NCBI GenBank assembly: GCA_013336525.1
Contig: JAAXTM010000003.1
Coordinates: 1-64,000 of the forward strand
Direction of reading: 5' to 3'
Origin: Geobacteraceae bacterium
GTDB taxonomy: Bacteria; Desulfobacterota; Desulfuromonadia; Geobacterales; Pseudopelobacteraceae
Length of the DNA stretch: 64,000 bases
Part shown: piece after piece, positions 29,829 through 39,386 of the stretch
Layout: every line of letters starts with the position of its first letter
Numbering within the stretch: the stretch's first letter is position 1
The notes under the pieces: generated by a model
The model's input: only the letters and a program-made list of their open reading frames with translations
What the model was told of the DNA's origin: nothing
Database searches by the model: none
Position numbers and translations under genes: made by a program

Positions 29829-29880
29829 CTCACCGGTTATGTATACATAGCCTGTTTAATTAACGTAGTGAAGGTTTTTT

Positions 29881-31125
29881 ATGGTTGTCCAATCCGAAAA
29901 ATTCTTTTTAGGTCGCCAGCCGATTCTTGATCGCAATCAGGAAATTGTCGGCTATGAACTTCTGTTCCGTTCTGCCAATATCGATCACGCAGTCTTTGAC
30001 AGCTATTCCCACGCCTGTTCGAATGTAATCACACATGCGCTTTCGTCGTTTGGTATGCATGAAGTTCTTGGTGGTAAATTCGGTTTCATAAATGTGCACC
30101 TCGGATTGCTGCTTTCAGAAATGCTTGAACTTCTGCCTATAGGCCAGACGGTGCTTGAACTGCTCGAGATGATTCAGCTTGATGAGCAGGTACTTGAACG
30201 CTGTCGTGAACTAAAGGAGCTTGGCTTCCTGATTGCTCTCGATGATCACGAGTTTGATGCCTCCAATAGCGAAATCTATAATGTTGTAGATATTATCAAG
30301 ATAGATGTTCTTTTGACAGGGATGGACGCTTTGCCGGAGATGGTCAGGCAGTTGCGAAAGTATCCTGTCAAATTATTGGCTGAAAAAGTGGAAACTGTAG
30401 AACAGTTTCAGGCCTGTTATGACTTGGGTTTTGATCTGTTTCAGGGGTATTTTTTCGCGAGGCCGGTAGTACTTAACCGTAGAAAGATAGATGTCTCCGG
30501 GTTGGCATTGCTGAAGCTGCTGCAGCAGCTAACGATGGGTGCCAGCATTGATGTAATCGAAATGACGTTCAAGGAAAACCCCGGGCTTTCCTACAATCTG
30601 CTGAGGCTTGTAAATTCTGTGGCTCTCGGGATGCGTGAAAAAATCAAAACGCTCCGTCATGCGATTCTCTTGCTGGGGATGAATCACCTGCGTCGCTGGA
30701 CTCAGCTTTCGCTCTTTGCGGGCCATGATTCGCGTGGCATTAATCACCCGCTGCTGGAGATGGCTGCTGTGCGTGGACGGCTCATGGAAAATATGCTCAA
30801 GCAGATGGCTGGTCGTGCTGCCAGCGATGAACAGGCAGAAGCGGCCTTTATGGTGGGTATTTTATCACTGCTGGATATTTTGTTTGAGACTCCGATGGAG
30901 GAAATTATTGTCAATCTGAACCTCACTGATAATGTCAGTTCGGCTCTGTTGAAGAGGGAAGGTCAACTTGGCAAGATGCTGATGCTGGCTGAAAAACTTG
31001 AGGTGACTGATTTTGATGCGGTGGCTGTTTTGCTGGGTGAGTGCGGGATATCTCTTGACCAGTTACTGGCTGCCCAGCTGGAAGCTTTTAACTGGAGAAG
31101 TTCAATTATCCATCAGGAAGATTAA
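29881..31125 (+). CDS. EAL-HDOD signalling protein
   Basis: This 414-aa protein has an N-terminal EAL-like domain (1-205) and a C-terminal HDOD domain (about 205-400), the CdgJ/YuxH architecture. The EAL motif reads YELLFR and the DDFG position reads DDHE, while KIDV and QGYFFARP are kept. This pattern usually marks a c-di-GMP-binding or inactive phosphodiesterase domain rather than an active enzyme. ATG 29881 was taken as start; the ribosome site is weak (GAAGG). It is divergent from the diguanylate cyclase gene. Confidence 0.85.
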   Translation: MVVQSEKFFLGRQPILDRNQEIVGYELLFRSANIDHAVFDSYSHACSNVITHALSSFGMHEVLGGKFGFINVHLGLLLSEMLELLPIGQTVLELLEMIQLDEQVLERCRELKELGFLIALDDHEFDASNSEIYNVVDIIKIDVLLTGMDALPEMVRQLRKYPVKLLAEKVETVEQFQACYDLGFDLFQGYFFARPVVLNRRKIDVSGLALLKLLQQLTMGASIDVIEMTFKENPGLSYNLLRLVNSVALGMREKIKTLRHAILLLGMNHLRRWTQLSLFAGHDSRGINHPLLEMAAVRGRLMENMLKQMAGRAASDEQAEAAFMVGILSLLDILFETPMEEIIVNLNLTDNVSSALLKREGQLGKMLMLAEKLEVTDFDAVAVLLGECGISLDQLLAAQLEAFNWRSSIIHQED

Positions 31126-31178
31126 CTTTGAATAAGCGCCGTTCCATAATGATATATGTTTCTACTGTTGCACTGCGC

Positions 31179-31346
31179 TCAGACTGGGCGTGACAGCAGC
31201 GAACACCCCTCCTGAGCAAACTTCAGTTCGTTGCTCTGGTCTACAACCCAATAGAGTTGATCTTCACCGAGCATAATGGCGACCGGAGTATTCAGATTCA
31301 ATGCATACAACTGCGCTACTGAGTAAAAAGGAAACTTTGCATACAT
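31179..31346 (-). CDS. short hypothetical protein (55 aa)
   Basis: This ORF is shorter than usual cut-offs. It begins MYAKFPFYSVAQLYALN and contains a TPVAIMLGEDQLYWVVDQSN segment. CCAGGAG lies 6 bases upstream of the ATG, which is a strong ribosome site. The composition looks like a folded alpha/beta protein, not random translation. It runs against the EAL-HDOD gene (convergent). I do not recognise a family. Confidence 0.6.
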   Translation of the reverse strand: MYAKFPFYSVAQLYALNLNTPVAIMLGEDQLYWVVDQSNELKFAQEGCSLLSRPV

Positions 31347-31456
31347 GGGAGACTCCTGGAATATTTGTTTTTAATGTTTTAGTAGTACGGACTGGTTTCT
31401 GTAAAGCATAATTAATGCCAAAAACAAAACAATAATAAAAACAGTTATTTAGTCTT

Positions 31457-31480
31457 TTTGTGTCGGAATTGTGACACAAA
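31457..31480. promoter_or_regulatory. inverted repeat upstream of the HD-domain gene
   Basis: TTTGTGTC (31457-31464) and GACACAAA (31473-31480) are perfect inverted half-sites, 8 bases apart, about 50 bases before the 31532 start. Spacing of one helical turn fits an operator; a small hairpin is the other option. Confidence 0.4.
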
Positions 31481-31531
31481 GGACAGGGCGTAATTGTTTG
31501 ATGTTTCAAAAAAATGACGGGGACGTGATGG

Positions 31532-32077
31532 ATGTGGGCAATAAAACTTTTAGCCTGTTATCTTGAGGGTGAATCATTCAAAATAGTCCTTGAACATAGC
31601 CAGCATGTTTCAGGTTTTGCTCTGGAAATTGCAGATCGCCTGAATATGGCTGAGTATGATCGTACCTTTATTAACGAAGCGGCACTGCTGCATGACATAG
31701 GTGTCTGTCAGGTATACGCCCCCGAACTCGGACTGTATGGTAAAAATCCGTACATTATGCACGGTGTCCTGGGGCGAGATATTCTGGATCGGGAAGGATA
31801 TCCTCTTCATGCACTGGTATGTGAACGCCATACAGGTGTCGGTCTGACAAGCGAAGAAATTATCAGGCAGAAACTTCCGCTTCCGCATCGGGAAATGTGT
31901 CCGCAGTCGCTTTCAGAGAAGATAATCTGTTTCGCCGATTTATTTTATTCAAAGAAACCTGGCAGGTTAGGTGAGCGAAAGTCTGTTGCGAAGGTAAGAA
32001 AAAAACTACTCCCTTTTGGTGAAGACAAGGTGAAAGTTTTTGATGACTGGTTAACCCGGTTTGATATGCGTTTATAA
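31532..32077 (+). CDS. HD-domain protein (predicted phosphohydrolase)
   Basis: This 181-aa protein has an HD core: an early His (EHSQHVSGFA), the HD pair in AALLHDIGVCQ and a later H (CERHTGVGL), like HDIG proteins. It lacks the GYP motif of c-di-GMP phosphodiesterases, so a different phosphomonoester or nucleotide substrate is likely. The start is supported only by GGGGA 12 bases upstream. It stands before pheA with a 91-base gap. Confidence 0.75.
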   Translation: MWAIKLLACYLEGESFKIVLEHSQHVSGFALEIADRLNMAEYDRTFINEAALLHDIGVCQVYAPELGLYGKNPYIMHGVLGRDILDREGYPLHALVCERHTGVGLTSEEIIRQKLPLPHREMCPQSLSEKIICFADLFYSKKPGRLGERKSVAKVRKKLLPFGEDKVKVFDDWLTRFDMRL

Positions 32078-32168
32078 AGACTGAAATCGGTTGCTTTTTG
32101 TTATCCCTTGTTTTACATTATCCCCCTTTTTTAGCTTCTTATAACTGTTACCCCCCAGGTGGTTCCCC

Positions 32169-33248
32169 TTGCAGAGTAATCCCGTTACCATTCAAGATCT
32201 TCGCTCACGTATCGATAGCATTGATGATGCCATATTAGACCTGTTGAATGAGCGGTCTCAGGTCGTTCTTGATGTCGGCAGGCTAAAGTCAGGAGGTAAT
32301 CTTGATTTTCACGTCCCGGGTCGTGAACGCCAGATTTATGAGCGTCTGCTGAGTCAAAATCCGGGACCGTTTCCGAATGACGCCCTGAAAAGTGTTTACC
32401 GAGAAATAATTTCGGCATGTCTGGCGCTGGAATCGCCAATGAAAGTCGCGTTTCTTGGCCCGAAGGCTACGTTTAGCCATCTGGCTACCATGCAGCAGTT
32501 TGGTCTGTCGGCCGAACTGGTTCCTATGAAGTCTATTCCGGCGGTTTTTGAAGAGGTTGAAAAGGGGAGGGCGCTTTACGGCGTAGTACCTGTTGAAAAC
32601 TCTACAGAGGGGGTAGTCTCGCATACACTTGATATGTTTGTGGAGAGTGGTCTGCAGATTACTGGCGAGATCTTGCTTGAGGTTCATCATGATCTGCTCT
32701 CCCGCACAGGACGGCTTGAGGATGTAAAAAAGGTGTATTCTCACACTCAGCCGATCGCCCAATGCCGTCAGTGGCTGGATGACAATCTTTCCGGAATTCC
32801 TGCCGTAGATGTCGCCTCAACTGCCGTAGCTGCCCAGATAGCAAGTGATGACTATACTTCGGCAGCCATAGCAAGCGAACTTGCCGCATCACTTTATGAT
32901 CTTAAGGTCGTTCGTAGCCGCATTGAAGATCAGGTCAATAATTTTACCCGCTTCCTTACTATTTCCCGCAAAGGGTGCGATAGATCCGGCAATGACAAAA
33001 CCTCGGTGCTTTTCTCGGTAAAAGATGAGCCAGGCATATTGTGCCGGATGTTGGAGCCATTTGCCTCACGCGGTATTAATCTTTCCAAAATTGAATCAAG
33101 ACCGTTTAAAAAGAAGGCATGGGAATACATCTTTTATCTGGATCTTTTCGGACATGTTTCCGACCCGGATGTTAAGGAAGCTCTTGATGACCTCAAGCAG
33201 TGCTGCCAGTTTTTGAAAATTCTCGGATCGTATCCGCGGTCAATGTAG
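32169..33248 (+). CDS. pheA: bifunctional chorismate mutase/prephenate dehydratase
   Basis: This 359-aa P-protein makes phenylpyruvate from chorismate. An AroQ-type mutase (about 1-88; DLRSRIDSIDDAILDLLNER), the dehydratase domain (about 92-268; FLGPKATFSHLA; PVENSTEGVV; NNFTRFL) and a C-terminal ACT domain for Phe feedback (about 280-355) are in the usual order. The start is TTG with AGGTGG 8 bases upstream. It is the first gene of the aromatic/cmk/ispH/rpsA cluster. Confidence 0.96.
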   Translation: MQSNPVTIQDLRSRIDSIDDAILDLLNERSQVVLDVGRLKSGGNLDFHVPGRERQIYERLLSQNPGPFPNDALKSVYREIISACLALESPMKVAFLGPKATFSHLATMQQFGLSAELVPMKSIPAVFEEVEKGRALYGVVPVENSTEGVVSHTLDMFVESGLQITGEILLEVHHDLLSRTGRLEDVKKVYSHTQPIAQCRQWLDDNLSGIPAVDVASTAVAAQIASDDYTSAAIASELAASLYDLKVVRSRIEDQVNNFTRFLTISRKGCDRSGNDKTSVLFSVKDEPGILCRMLEPFASRGINLSKIESRPFKKKAWEYIFYLDLFGHVSDPDVKEALDDLKQCCQFLKILGSYPRSM

Positions 33249-33260
33249 AGTGTATACCTG

Positions 33261-34118
33261 ATGATCATTAATCGACTGGCGGTAATAGGAGTGGGTTTGA
33301 TCGGCGGCTCGTTTGCCATGGCACTCCGTAGAGCCGGTGCCGTTGGGAGAATTGTCGGTATTGATTCAGATGCCGTTAACCTTTCCACGGCGCTTTCGCT
33401 GGGAATAGTGGATGAAATTGCCGATGACGCAGTGTCCGGGGTTGCCGGCGCGGATGTTGTGTTTATATCCGTACCGGTCTGTGCGATTGAGTCGGTTGTC
33501 CGCAGTGTATCTGCCGCTCTTCCGGCCGGCTGCATTGTTACTGACGGCGGCAGTGTCAAGGCCGCAGTTGTCAGGATGTGTGATGCCCTGATGCCACCAG
33601 GCTGCAGGTTTGTTGGCGGTCATCCTATCGCCGGTACAGAACATTCCGGCGCTGCTGCCGCGTTTCCCGGACTATTTGCTGAAAAACGATGCGTACTTAC
33701 CCCCGGCCTGACTGCTGATCCGATTGCCGTTGAAACTGTTTCAAGTCTCTGGACCGCAGCAGGCGCCGACGTGTGCCATATGGAACCCGGACATCACGAT
33801 CGTATTTTTGCAGAAATATCACATCTGCCCCATGCCATTGCTTACACGCTTGTTCATGCTGTCGGCACAGCTGATGTTGAGGGAGAGAATGTTCTCTCCT
33901 ACACAGCCGGGGGCTTTCGTGACTTTACGCGAATAGCTTCTTCCGATCCGGTCATGTGGCGAGACATTGCCATGATGAACCGGGAGGCCCTGCTTGCGAG
34001 TATAGATGGATTTTCTGCCAGTCTGGCCGAGTTGCGCAGGCGGATAGACAGCAGCGATCAGGCCGGATTGACGGAGTTTTTTACCACAGCAAAACAGTTT
34101 CGCGATGGAATTGTCTGA
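33261..34118 (+). CDS. tyrA: prephenate dehydrogenase
   Basis: This 285-aa NAD-dependent enzyme leads to tyrosine. The Rossmann motif is GVGLIGGSFA near residue 11, and HPIAGTEHSG and the LPHAIAYTL helix are typical. No chorismate mutase or ACT domain is fused. It follows pheA by 12 bases. Confidence 0.95.
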   Translation: MIINRLAVIGVGLIGGSFAMALRRAGAVGRIVGIDSDAVNLSTALSLGIVDEIADDAVSGVAGADVVFISVPVCAIESVVRSVSAALPAGCIVTDGGSVKAAVVRMCDALMPPGCRFVGGHPIAGTEHSGAAAAFPGLFAEKRCVLTPGLTADPIAVETVSSLWTAAGADVCHMEPGHHDRIFAEISHLPHAIAYTLVHAVGTADVEGENVLSYTAGGFRDFTRIASSDPVMWRDIAMMNREALLASIDGFSASLAELRRRIDSSDQAGLTEFFTTAKQFRDGIV

Positions 34119-34142
34119 TTACGATCATCCTCTGGAGAATCT

Positions 34143-35438
34143 GTGAACTCAATAACTATACAACCGGCAGCTTCAATCAGTGGTGAGATCGCAGTTCCGG
34201 GCGACAAATCAATTTCTCACCGTTCAATCATGCTCGGAGCTATTGCCAACGGCGTCACAACGGTTCGCGGTTTTCTGCGCGGCGAGGATAACCTGTCAAC
34301 CATGCACGCATTTCGTTGCATGGGCGTTGAAATCAATGACGACGGTGAAACAATCAGGATCACCGGCCGTGGGCTGCATGGGCTGGAAGAACCGGGGGAC
34401 GTTCTTGACTGCGGCAACTCTGGCACCACAATCAGGCTGATAACCGGCCTGCTTTCCGGCCAGTCATTCTTTTCGGTTGTGACCGGTGATCAATATCTGC
34501 GAAAACGCCCCATGAGGCGTGTAGTTGAGCCTCTTTCACGTATGGGAGCACGCATTGCCGGACGCAGTGGCGGCACCTTGGCCCCGTTGGCTATCACTGG
34601 CGGTTCGCTGAAAGGGATTGACTATCAATCTCCTGTTTCCAGTGCCCAGATCAAGTCCTCGCTCATGCTGGCCGGTCTGTACGCCGACGGTGAAACCACT
34701 GTCAGTGAGCCGAGCTTGTCACGGGATCACTCCGAACGGATGTTTAAGTTGTTCGGTGCTTCACTGGTCAGGCATGACAATGGGGTTACGGTCAGGGGCG
34801 GAGTTGAGCTGACTGCCCAGGAAGTGACCGTGCCGGGAGACATCTCCTCAGCAGCTTTTTTTATTGTTGCCGCCTTGATAACACCGCATTCCGAGCTGCT
34901 GATAAAAAATGTCGGTGTCAACCCTTCACGTACCGGAGTAATCGATATTCTGCAAGCCATGGGCGGGAATATCGAGTTGTTGGACCTTCGTGATGTTTCT
35001 GGTGAGCCGGTAGCGGATATTCTGGTACGCTCCTCCATTCTCAAAGGGATTACAATATCCGGTAGTGTTGTTCCGCGTGCTATTGATGAATTTCCCGCAA
35101 TCTGCGTTGCTGCGGCGCGTGCTGAAGGAGTTACAGTCATCAGGGATGCTAAGGAATTGCGAGTAAAAGAGACCGACCGAATTACAGCCATGGCGGGTAA
35201 TCTCAGAAAATTGGGCATTTCTGTTACAGAATCTGAAGATGGCATGGATATTACCGGCTCAGAACTGCTTACAGGGTGTACTGTAGACAGCTTTGGCGAC
35301 CATCGCATCGCCATGTCCATGTCTGTTGCCTCCTTGGTCGCTTCCAGCGCAATTACCGTGACTGATATCTCATGCGTTGCGACATCTTTTCCCTCATTTT
35401 TCCCTCTGCTCGAAAAAGTTGCCCGGAATAGCTCATGA
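34143..35438 (+). CDS. aroA: EPSP synthase
   Basis: This 431-aa enzyme joins shikimate 3-phosphate and PEP. Signatures are PGDKSISHRSIML, CGNSGTTIRL, SSAQIKSSLMLAGL, RVKETDRI and GDHRIAMS. The start is GTG 34143 with GGAG upstream. It overlaps cmk by 4 bases. Confidence 0.97.
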   Translation: MNSITIQPAASISGEIAVPGDKSISHRSIMLGAIANGVTTVRGFLRGEDNLSTMHAFRCMGVEINDDGETIRITGRGLHGLEEPGDVLDCGNSGTTIRLITGLLSGQSFFSVVTGDQYLRKRPMRRVVEPLSRMGARIAGRSGGTLAPLAITGGSLKGIDYQSPVSSAQIKSSLMLAGLYADGETTVSEPSLSRDHSERMFKLFGASLVRHDNGVTVRGGVELTAQEVTVPGDISSAAFFIVAALITPHSELLIKNVGVNPSRTGVIDILQAMGGNIELLDLRDVSGEPVADILVRSSILKGITISGSVVPRAIDEFPAICVAAARAEGVTVIRDAKELRVKETDRITAMAGNLRKLGISVTESEDGMDITGSELLTGCTVDSFGDHRIAMSMSVASLVASSAITVTDISCVATSFPSFFPLLEKVARNSS

Positions 35439-36136
35439 AGTCACGGCCTGACGGTATAGTTGTCGCGATAGACGGCCCCTCCGGTGCAGGTAAAAGCACT
35501 ATCGCCCGCCAGTTGGCAGATCGCCTCGGTTATATCCAGATCGATACCGGCGCCATGTATCGGGCAGCGTCTCTCCTGCTTTTGCGTGCAGGCGTTGATC
35601 TTGCCGACCTTGCTGCTGTCGAACAGTTTTGTCAGAATATTGACATTCGTCTTGAGGTTGTTTCTGGCAGGCAGACGGTATTCGGAAACGGCATGGATGT
35701 GACGGATCAGATCCGTACTCCGGAAATGTCGCTCCTGACCTCCAAAACCTCGACGCTTAAACCGGTACGGGAAGCGTTGTTGAAGTCGCAGCAAAAGATG
35801 GGGAACAGAGGTGGAGTTGTTCTTGAGGGGCGCGATATAGGCACGGTGGTGTTCCCTGATGCTGAAATAAAATTTTATCTGAGTGCTTCTGTGGAAGAGC
35901 GTGCCAGAAGACGTTTTGAAGAGTTGATCAGCAAAGGGGAGCAGGTTACGCTTGCAGATACAGTTGCCGATGTCGTTGAGCGGGACCGTCAGGATTCTGA
36001 AAGAGACATCGCTCCACTCAGGCAGGCTGACGATGCCATCCTGGTTGATTCATCCCGGCTTACTGTTGACGAAGTATTAACCATAATGGTTACAATATGC
36101 CGTAATAAAATTGATAACATGGAATCTTTGATATGA
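35435..36136 (+). CDS. cmk: cytidylate kinase
   Basis: This 233-aa NMP kinase phosphorylates CMP/dCMP. The P-loop GPSGAGKS is at 14-21, with IDTGAMYRA and EGRDIGTVVFPDA following. It overlaps aroA upstream and ispH downstream by 4 bases each, so translation is coupled. Confidence 0.97.
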   Translation: MKSRPDGIVVAIDGPSGAGKSTIARQLADRLGYIQIDTGAMYRAASLLLLRAGVDLADLAAVEQFCQNIDIRLEVVSGRQTVFGNGMDVTDQIRTPEMSLLTSKTSTLKPVREALLKSQQKMGNRGGVVLEGRDIGTVVFPDAEIKFYLSASVEERARRRFEELISKGEQVTLADTVADVVERDRQDSERDIAPLRQADDAILVDSSRLTVDEVLTIMVTICRNKIDNMESLI

Positions 36137-36975
36137 AAGTTACCCTTGCAAAACAGGCCGGTTTTTGTTTTGGGGTTAAGCGTGCGACTCAGTTGGCTTT
36201 TGAAGCGGCCGGCAAAGATCAGAAAACCTACACACTCGGTCCGATTATTCATTCGCCTCAGGTTGTCGGCAAGCTCGAAAATTTAGGGATCCGTGCTCTT
36301 GATTCCCTTGATGGTTTGGAGCAGGGCACAATTATCATCCGGTCTCACGGTGTTGAATTGAAAGAAATCGACGAAGCGCAGCAGAAAAACCTTAACATTG
36401 TTGATGCGACCTGTCCGTTTGTTAAAAAGGCGCAGAAACATGTAAAGGAGCTGTCAGAGGAAGGTTATAACGTTGTTGTTGTAGGGGATGCTGAACACCC
36501 GGAAGTCCAGGGAATCGTTTCCTACGGTGGTGAAAAAGTATTTGTTGTTGCATCCGGTGATGATGTAACAAAACTCCCTAAAATGAAAAAAATAGGTGTG
36601 GTAGCTCAGACCACCCAATCTTTTGAAAATCTTAAAAATGTTGTGTTTGAATGTTTGCAGCGAGGCAGAGAAATTCGGGTTTATAATACCATTTGTGATG
36701 CAACCGCGGTTCGTCAGGAAGAGGCAAAAGAGCTCGCCGGGCAAGTTGACTGTATGCTGGTGATAGGCGGATTTAACAGTGCCAATACCCACCGTTTGCT
36801 TGAAGTCTGTGCCGAGATTCAGCCACATACTTATCATATTGAAACGGCTGAGGAGATTGATCCGTCATGGTTTGAATGTGCCGAGCGGGTTGGGGTCACC
36901 GCAGGGGCTTCCACTCCGAAGTGGATAATCGATGAAGTTATGAACAAAATTGAGGAATTGAATAAAAGCGATTGA
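36133..36975 (+). CDS. ispH: 4-hydroxy-3-methylbut-2-enyl diphosphate reductase
   Basis: This 280-aa 4Fe-4S enzyme catalyses the last step of the MEP isoprenoid pathway. The cluster cysteines are C12, C94 and C188, and the conserved SHG and EHPEVQG motifs are present. ATG overlaps the cmk stop. Confidence 0.97.
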   Translation: MKVTLAKQAGFCFGVKRATQLAFEAAGKDQKTYTLGPIIHSPQVVGKLENLGIRALDSLDGLEQGTIIIRSHGVELKEIDEAQQKNLNIVDATCPFVKKAQKHVKELSEEGYNVVVVGDAEHPEVQGIVSYGGEKVFVVASGDDVTKLPKMKKIGVVAQTTQSFENLKNVVFECLQRGREIRVYNTICDATAVRQEEAKELAGQVDCMLVIGGFNSANTHRLLEVCAEIQPHTYHIETAEEIDPSWFECAERVGVTAGASTPKWIIDEVMNKIEELNKSD

Positions 36976-37031
36976 AATATTTGGCTCATATTGTTACATT
37001 GCCAAGCTCAATAAAAAGAGAAGAACGATAA

Positions 37032-38786
37032 ATGTCCAGGGGGTATGGTGTAATGGTTGATTTTAAAAGGCTTGACGCTGCCGAAGATGAGAATGAAGAA
37101 TTCGACGGCGATCAGCAGAGCAGTGAATTTGCGGCGCTTTTCACTGAAAGTTTAAAAGATCGTCCCGAACGGGATAAAATCATAGAGGGAACGGTAGTGC
37201 GCGTCGACCAGGATACGGTCCTCGTTGATATCGGATTAAAGTCTGAAGGGCATGTGCCCGTTGCCGAATTTATGGACGCCGATGGTGAAATATCTGTCCA
37301 GAGAGGCGATAAAATTCGTGTGTTGATGACCCGTCAGGACGGTAAAAAGGGTTATGTTCTTTCTAAAAAGAAAGCAGATTATCTTTCCGCATGGGACAAG
37401 ATCGGTGACGCCTGTCAGGAAGGCGGCATCATCGAAGGCACCATTACCGGCAAGGTAAATGGCGGTTTTACTGTAGACATCGGCGGGATTCAGGCTTTCC
37501 TCCCGTCTTCACAAGTTGATATTCGCCCTTCCTCTGACTCCGATGGTTACATAGGAGTGAAATCCAAGTTCAAGGTTATTAAAGTCAATCAGCGTCGTGA
37601 TAATATTGTTCTGTCACGTCGTGCTGTTCTTGAGGAGGAGCGCGCATCCGTACGCGATGTGACTCTTGAAAAACTTGAAGAAGGACAGATCGTCGAAGGT
37701 GTAATAAAAAATGTTACTGATTACGGTGCCTTTGTCGATTTAGGCGGAGTTGACGGCCTGCTTCATGTTTCCGATCTTTCCTGGGGAAGGGTAGGCAAGC
37801 CGGCGGATGTGCTTAAGCCTGGCCAGCAGATTACTGCTAAAGTTCTTAAATTTGACAAGGCTAAAGGTAAAATATCGCTTGGTGTCAAGCAGACCCTTAC
37901 CGATCCCTGGCTTGACGTACCTGCCAAGTTCCCGATTGGTGGGCGTGTACGCGGCCGGGTTGTCAGCTTGATGGAATATGGTGCTTTTGTTGAGCTGGAG
38001 TCCGGTATTGAGGGGCTGATTCACGTATCGGAAATGTCATGGACAAAGCGGGTCCGTCGTGCAGCTGATGTCCTGAATATTGGCGATGAAGTTGAAGCGG
38101 TTATCCTTGGCATTGACATGGGAAATCGCAAGATATCCCTCGGGCTTAAGCAGGTGTCCGAAAATCCATGGACTTCAATTGCCAGCAAATATCCGGCAGG
38201 CACCAGAATTGAAGGTCAAATCAAGAATATGACTGATTTCGGGATGTTTATCGGCATCGAAGACGGCATTGATGGATTGGTACATGTATCTGACATGTCG
38301 TGGACAAAGCGCATCAAGCACCCGGGTGACGTGTACGAAAAAGGGAGTCTTGTACAGGCTGTTGTTCTGAAAGTAGACGTCGAAAATGAGCGGCTTTCCC
38401 TTGGAATCAAGCAGCTTGAGCCGGATCCTTGGAGCTTGGCACCAGGTAAATATCGTGCCGGGGCACTGGTCACCGGCAAAGTAACCTCTTTGACTGATTT
38501 CGGGATTTTTGTAGAGCTGGAAGAAGGCATAGAAGGTTTGATTCACGTATCTGAACTGTCACGTGAAAAAATTGCCTCTGCCAAGGAATTTGCGGCGATA
38601 GGCGACACTCTCGAAGCGATCGTATTAAGTTGCGATCCAAAAGACCGCCGTATATCCCTTTCAATTAAATCAATGCATGTTGCAACAGAAAAAGCTGAAT
38701 TCGAGCAGTATATGGGATCTCAGGGAGAGTCAACGTCGACCTTTGGTGATTTACTAAAACAGAGCTTAAATAACAAAACGAATTAA
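37032..38786 (+). CDS. rpsA: 30S ribosomal protein S1
   Basis: This 584-aa protein has six S1 RNA-binding repeats; the last four are near-identical in plan (GAFVDLGGVDGLLHVSDLSW, GAFVELESGIEGLIHVSEMS, FGMFIGIEDGIDGLVHVSDM, FGIFVELEEGIEGLIHVSEL). It recruits mRNA to the ribosome. ATG 37032 (AGAAG upstream) and ATG 37053 (AGGGGG upstream, 9-base gap) are both possible; the longer form is given. It lies 56 bases after ispH. Confidence 0.96.
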   Translation: MSRGYGVMVDFKRLDAAEDENEEFDGDQQSSEFAALFTESLKDRPERDKIIEGTVVRVDQDTVLVDIGLKSEGHVPVAEFMDADGEISVQRGDKIRVLMTRQDGKKGYVLSKKKADYLSAWDKIGDACQEGGIIEGTITGKVNGGFTVDIGGIQAFLPSSQVDIRPSSDSDGYIGVKSKFKVIKVNQRRDNIVLSRRAVLEEERASVRDVTLEKLEEGQIVEGVIKNVTDYGAFVDLGGVDGLLHVSDLSWGRVGKPADVLKPGQQITAKVLKFDKAKGKISLGVKQTLTDPWLDVPAKFPIGGRVRGRVVSLMEYGAFVELESGIEGLIHVSEMSWTKRVRRAADVLNIGDEVEAVILGIDMGNRKISLGLKQVSENPWTSIASKYPAGTRIEGQIKNMTDFGMFIGIEDGIDGLVHVSDMSWTKRIKHPGDVYEKGSLVQAVVLKVDVENERLSLGIKQLEPDPWSLAPGKYRAGALVTGKVTSLTDFGIFVELEEGIEGLIHVSELSREKIASAKEFAAIGDTLEAIVLSCDPKDRRISLSIKSMHVATEKAEFEQYMGSQGESTSTFGDLLKQSLNNKTN

Positions 38787-38810
38787 TTATATTATTAGCC
38801 AGAGGGACGT

Positions 38811-39089
38811 ATGACCAAAAGTGAACTCATTGAAAAAGTTGTGCAGTCACACGGAATACTGAATATCAAGGTTTCTGAAATTGTAGTCAATACTGTTTTT
38901 GATTCAATTGAAGAAGCTTTAAAATCCGGTGATAAAGTTGAAATTCGTGGTTTCGGAAGTTTTACTATTCGCGAACGTCTTGGACGTGAAGCGAGAAACC
39001 CGAAAAGTGGCGAGGTTGTACGCATCCCGTCCAAAAAGACACCATTTTTCAAGACAGGTAAAGAGCTTAAAGAGCGCGTAAACTGCTGA
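38811..39089 (+). CDS. ihfB: integration host factor beta subunit
   Basis: This 92-aa HU/IHF protein has the beta-arm signature GFGSFTIRERLGREARNP (about 46-63), which bends DNA. Position after rpsA is the classical rpsA-ihfB pairing. AGAGGG lies before ATG. tRNA-Leu follows 22 bases downstream. Confidence 0.93.
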   Translation: MTKSELIEKVVQSHGILNIKVSEIVVNTVFDSIEEALKSGDKVEIRGFGSFTIRERLGREARNPKSGEVVRIPSKKTPFFKTGKELKERVNC

Positions 39090-39111
39090 TAAACTGTACG
39101 CTGCTGTTTAT

Positions 39112-39198
39112 GCCCGAATGGCGGAACTGGTAGACGCAAGGGACTTAAAATCCCTCGGTGGAAACGCTGTGCCGGTTCGATTCCGGCTTCGGGCACCA
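39112..39198 (+). tRNA. tRNA-Leu (UAA)
   Basis: This 87-base gene has acceptor arms GCCCGAA and TTCGGGC, encoded CCA and a long variable arm. The anticodon loop CTTAAAA has anticodon TAA at 39146-39148, closed by AGGGA and TCCCT, and the T-loop is GGTTCGATTCC. Confidence 0.97.
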
Positions 39199-39206
39199 AT
39201 AAAATT

Positions 39207-39240
39207 AAGGACTTAGTTATTATTGACTAGGTCCTTTTTT
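39207..39240 (+). terminator. terminator after tRNA-Leu
   Basis: An 11-bp stem with one G-U pair (39207-39217 with 39226-39236) is followed by a T-run. A degenerate copy of this flank recurs at 41766-41817. Confidence 0.85.
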
Positions 39241-39386
39241 GTTGTAAACAGGGTTGCTGATTTCGTTGCAGGGAGTGGGGTAAACGGGAGTTAAGTATAC
39301 TGTTTCTGGAATTCTGGGGTTGTACTGCAATTCAAGTGATCTCTTGTCAGGAATTCCTTGAATCAGGCGGTCTGAATCTCCCGATT

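Noticed and set aside
36976-37031. terminator between ispH and rpsA
   Set aside because: No stem with a T-run is present; the gap is short and co-transcription is more likely.
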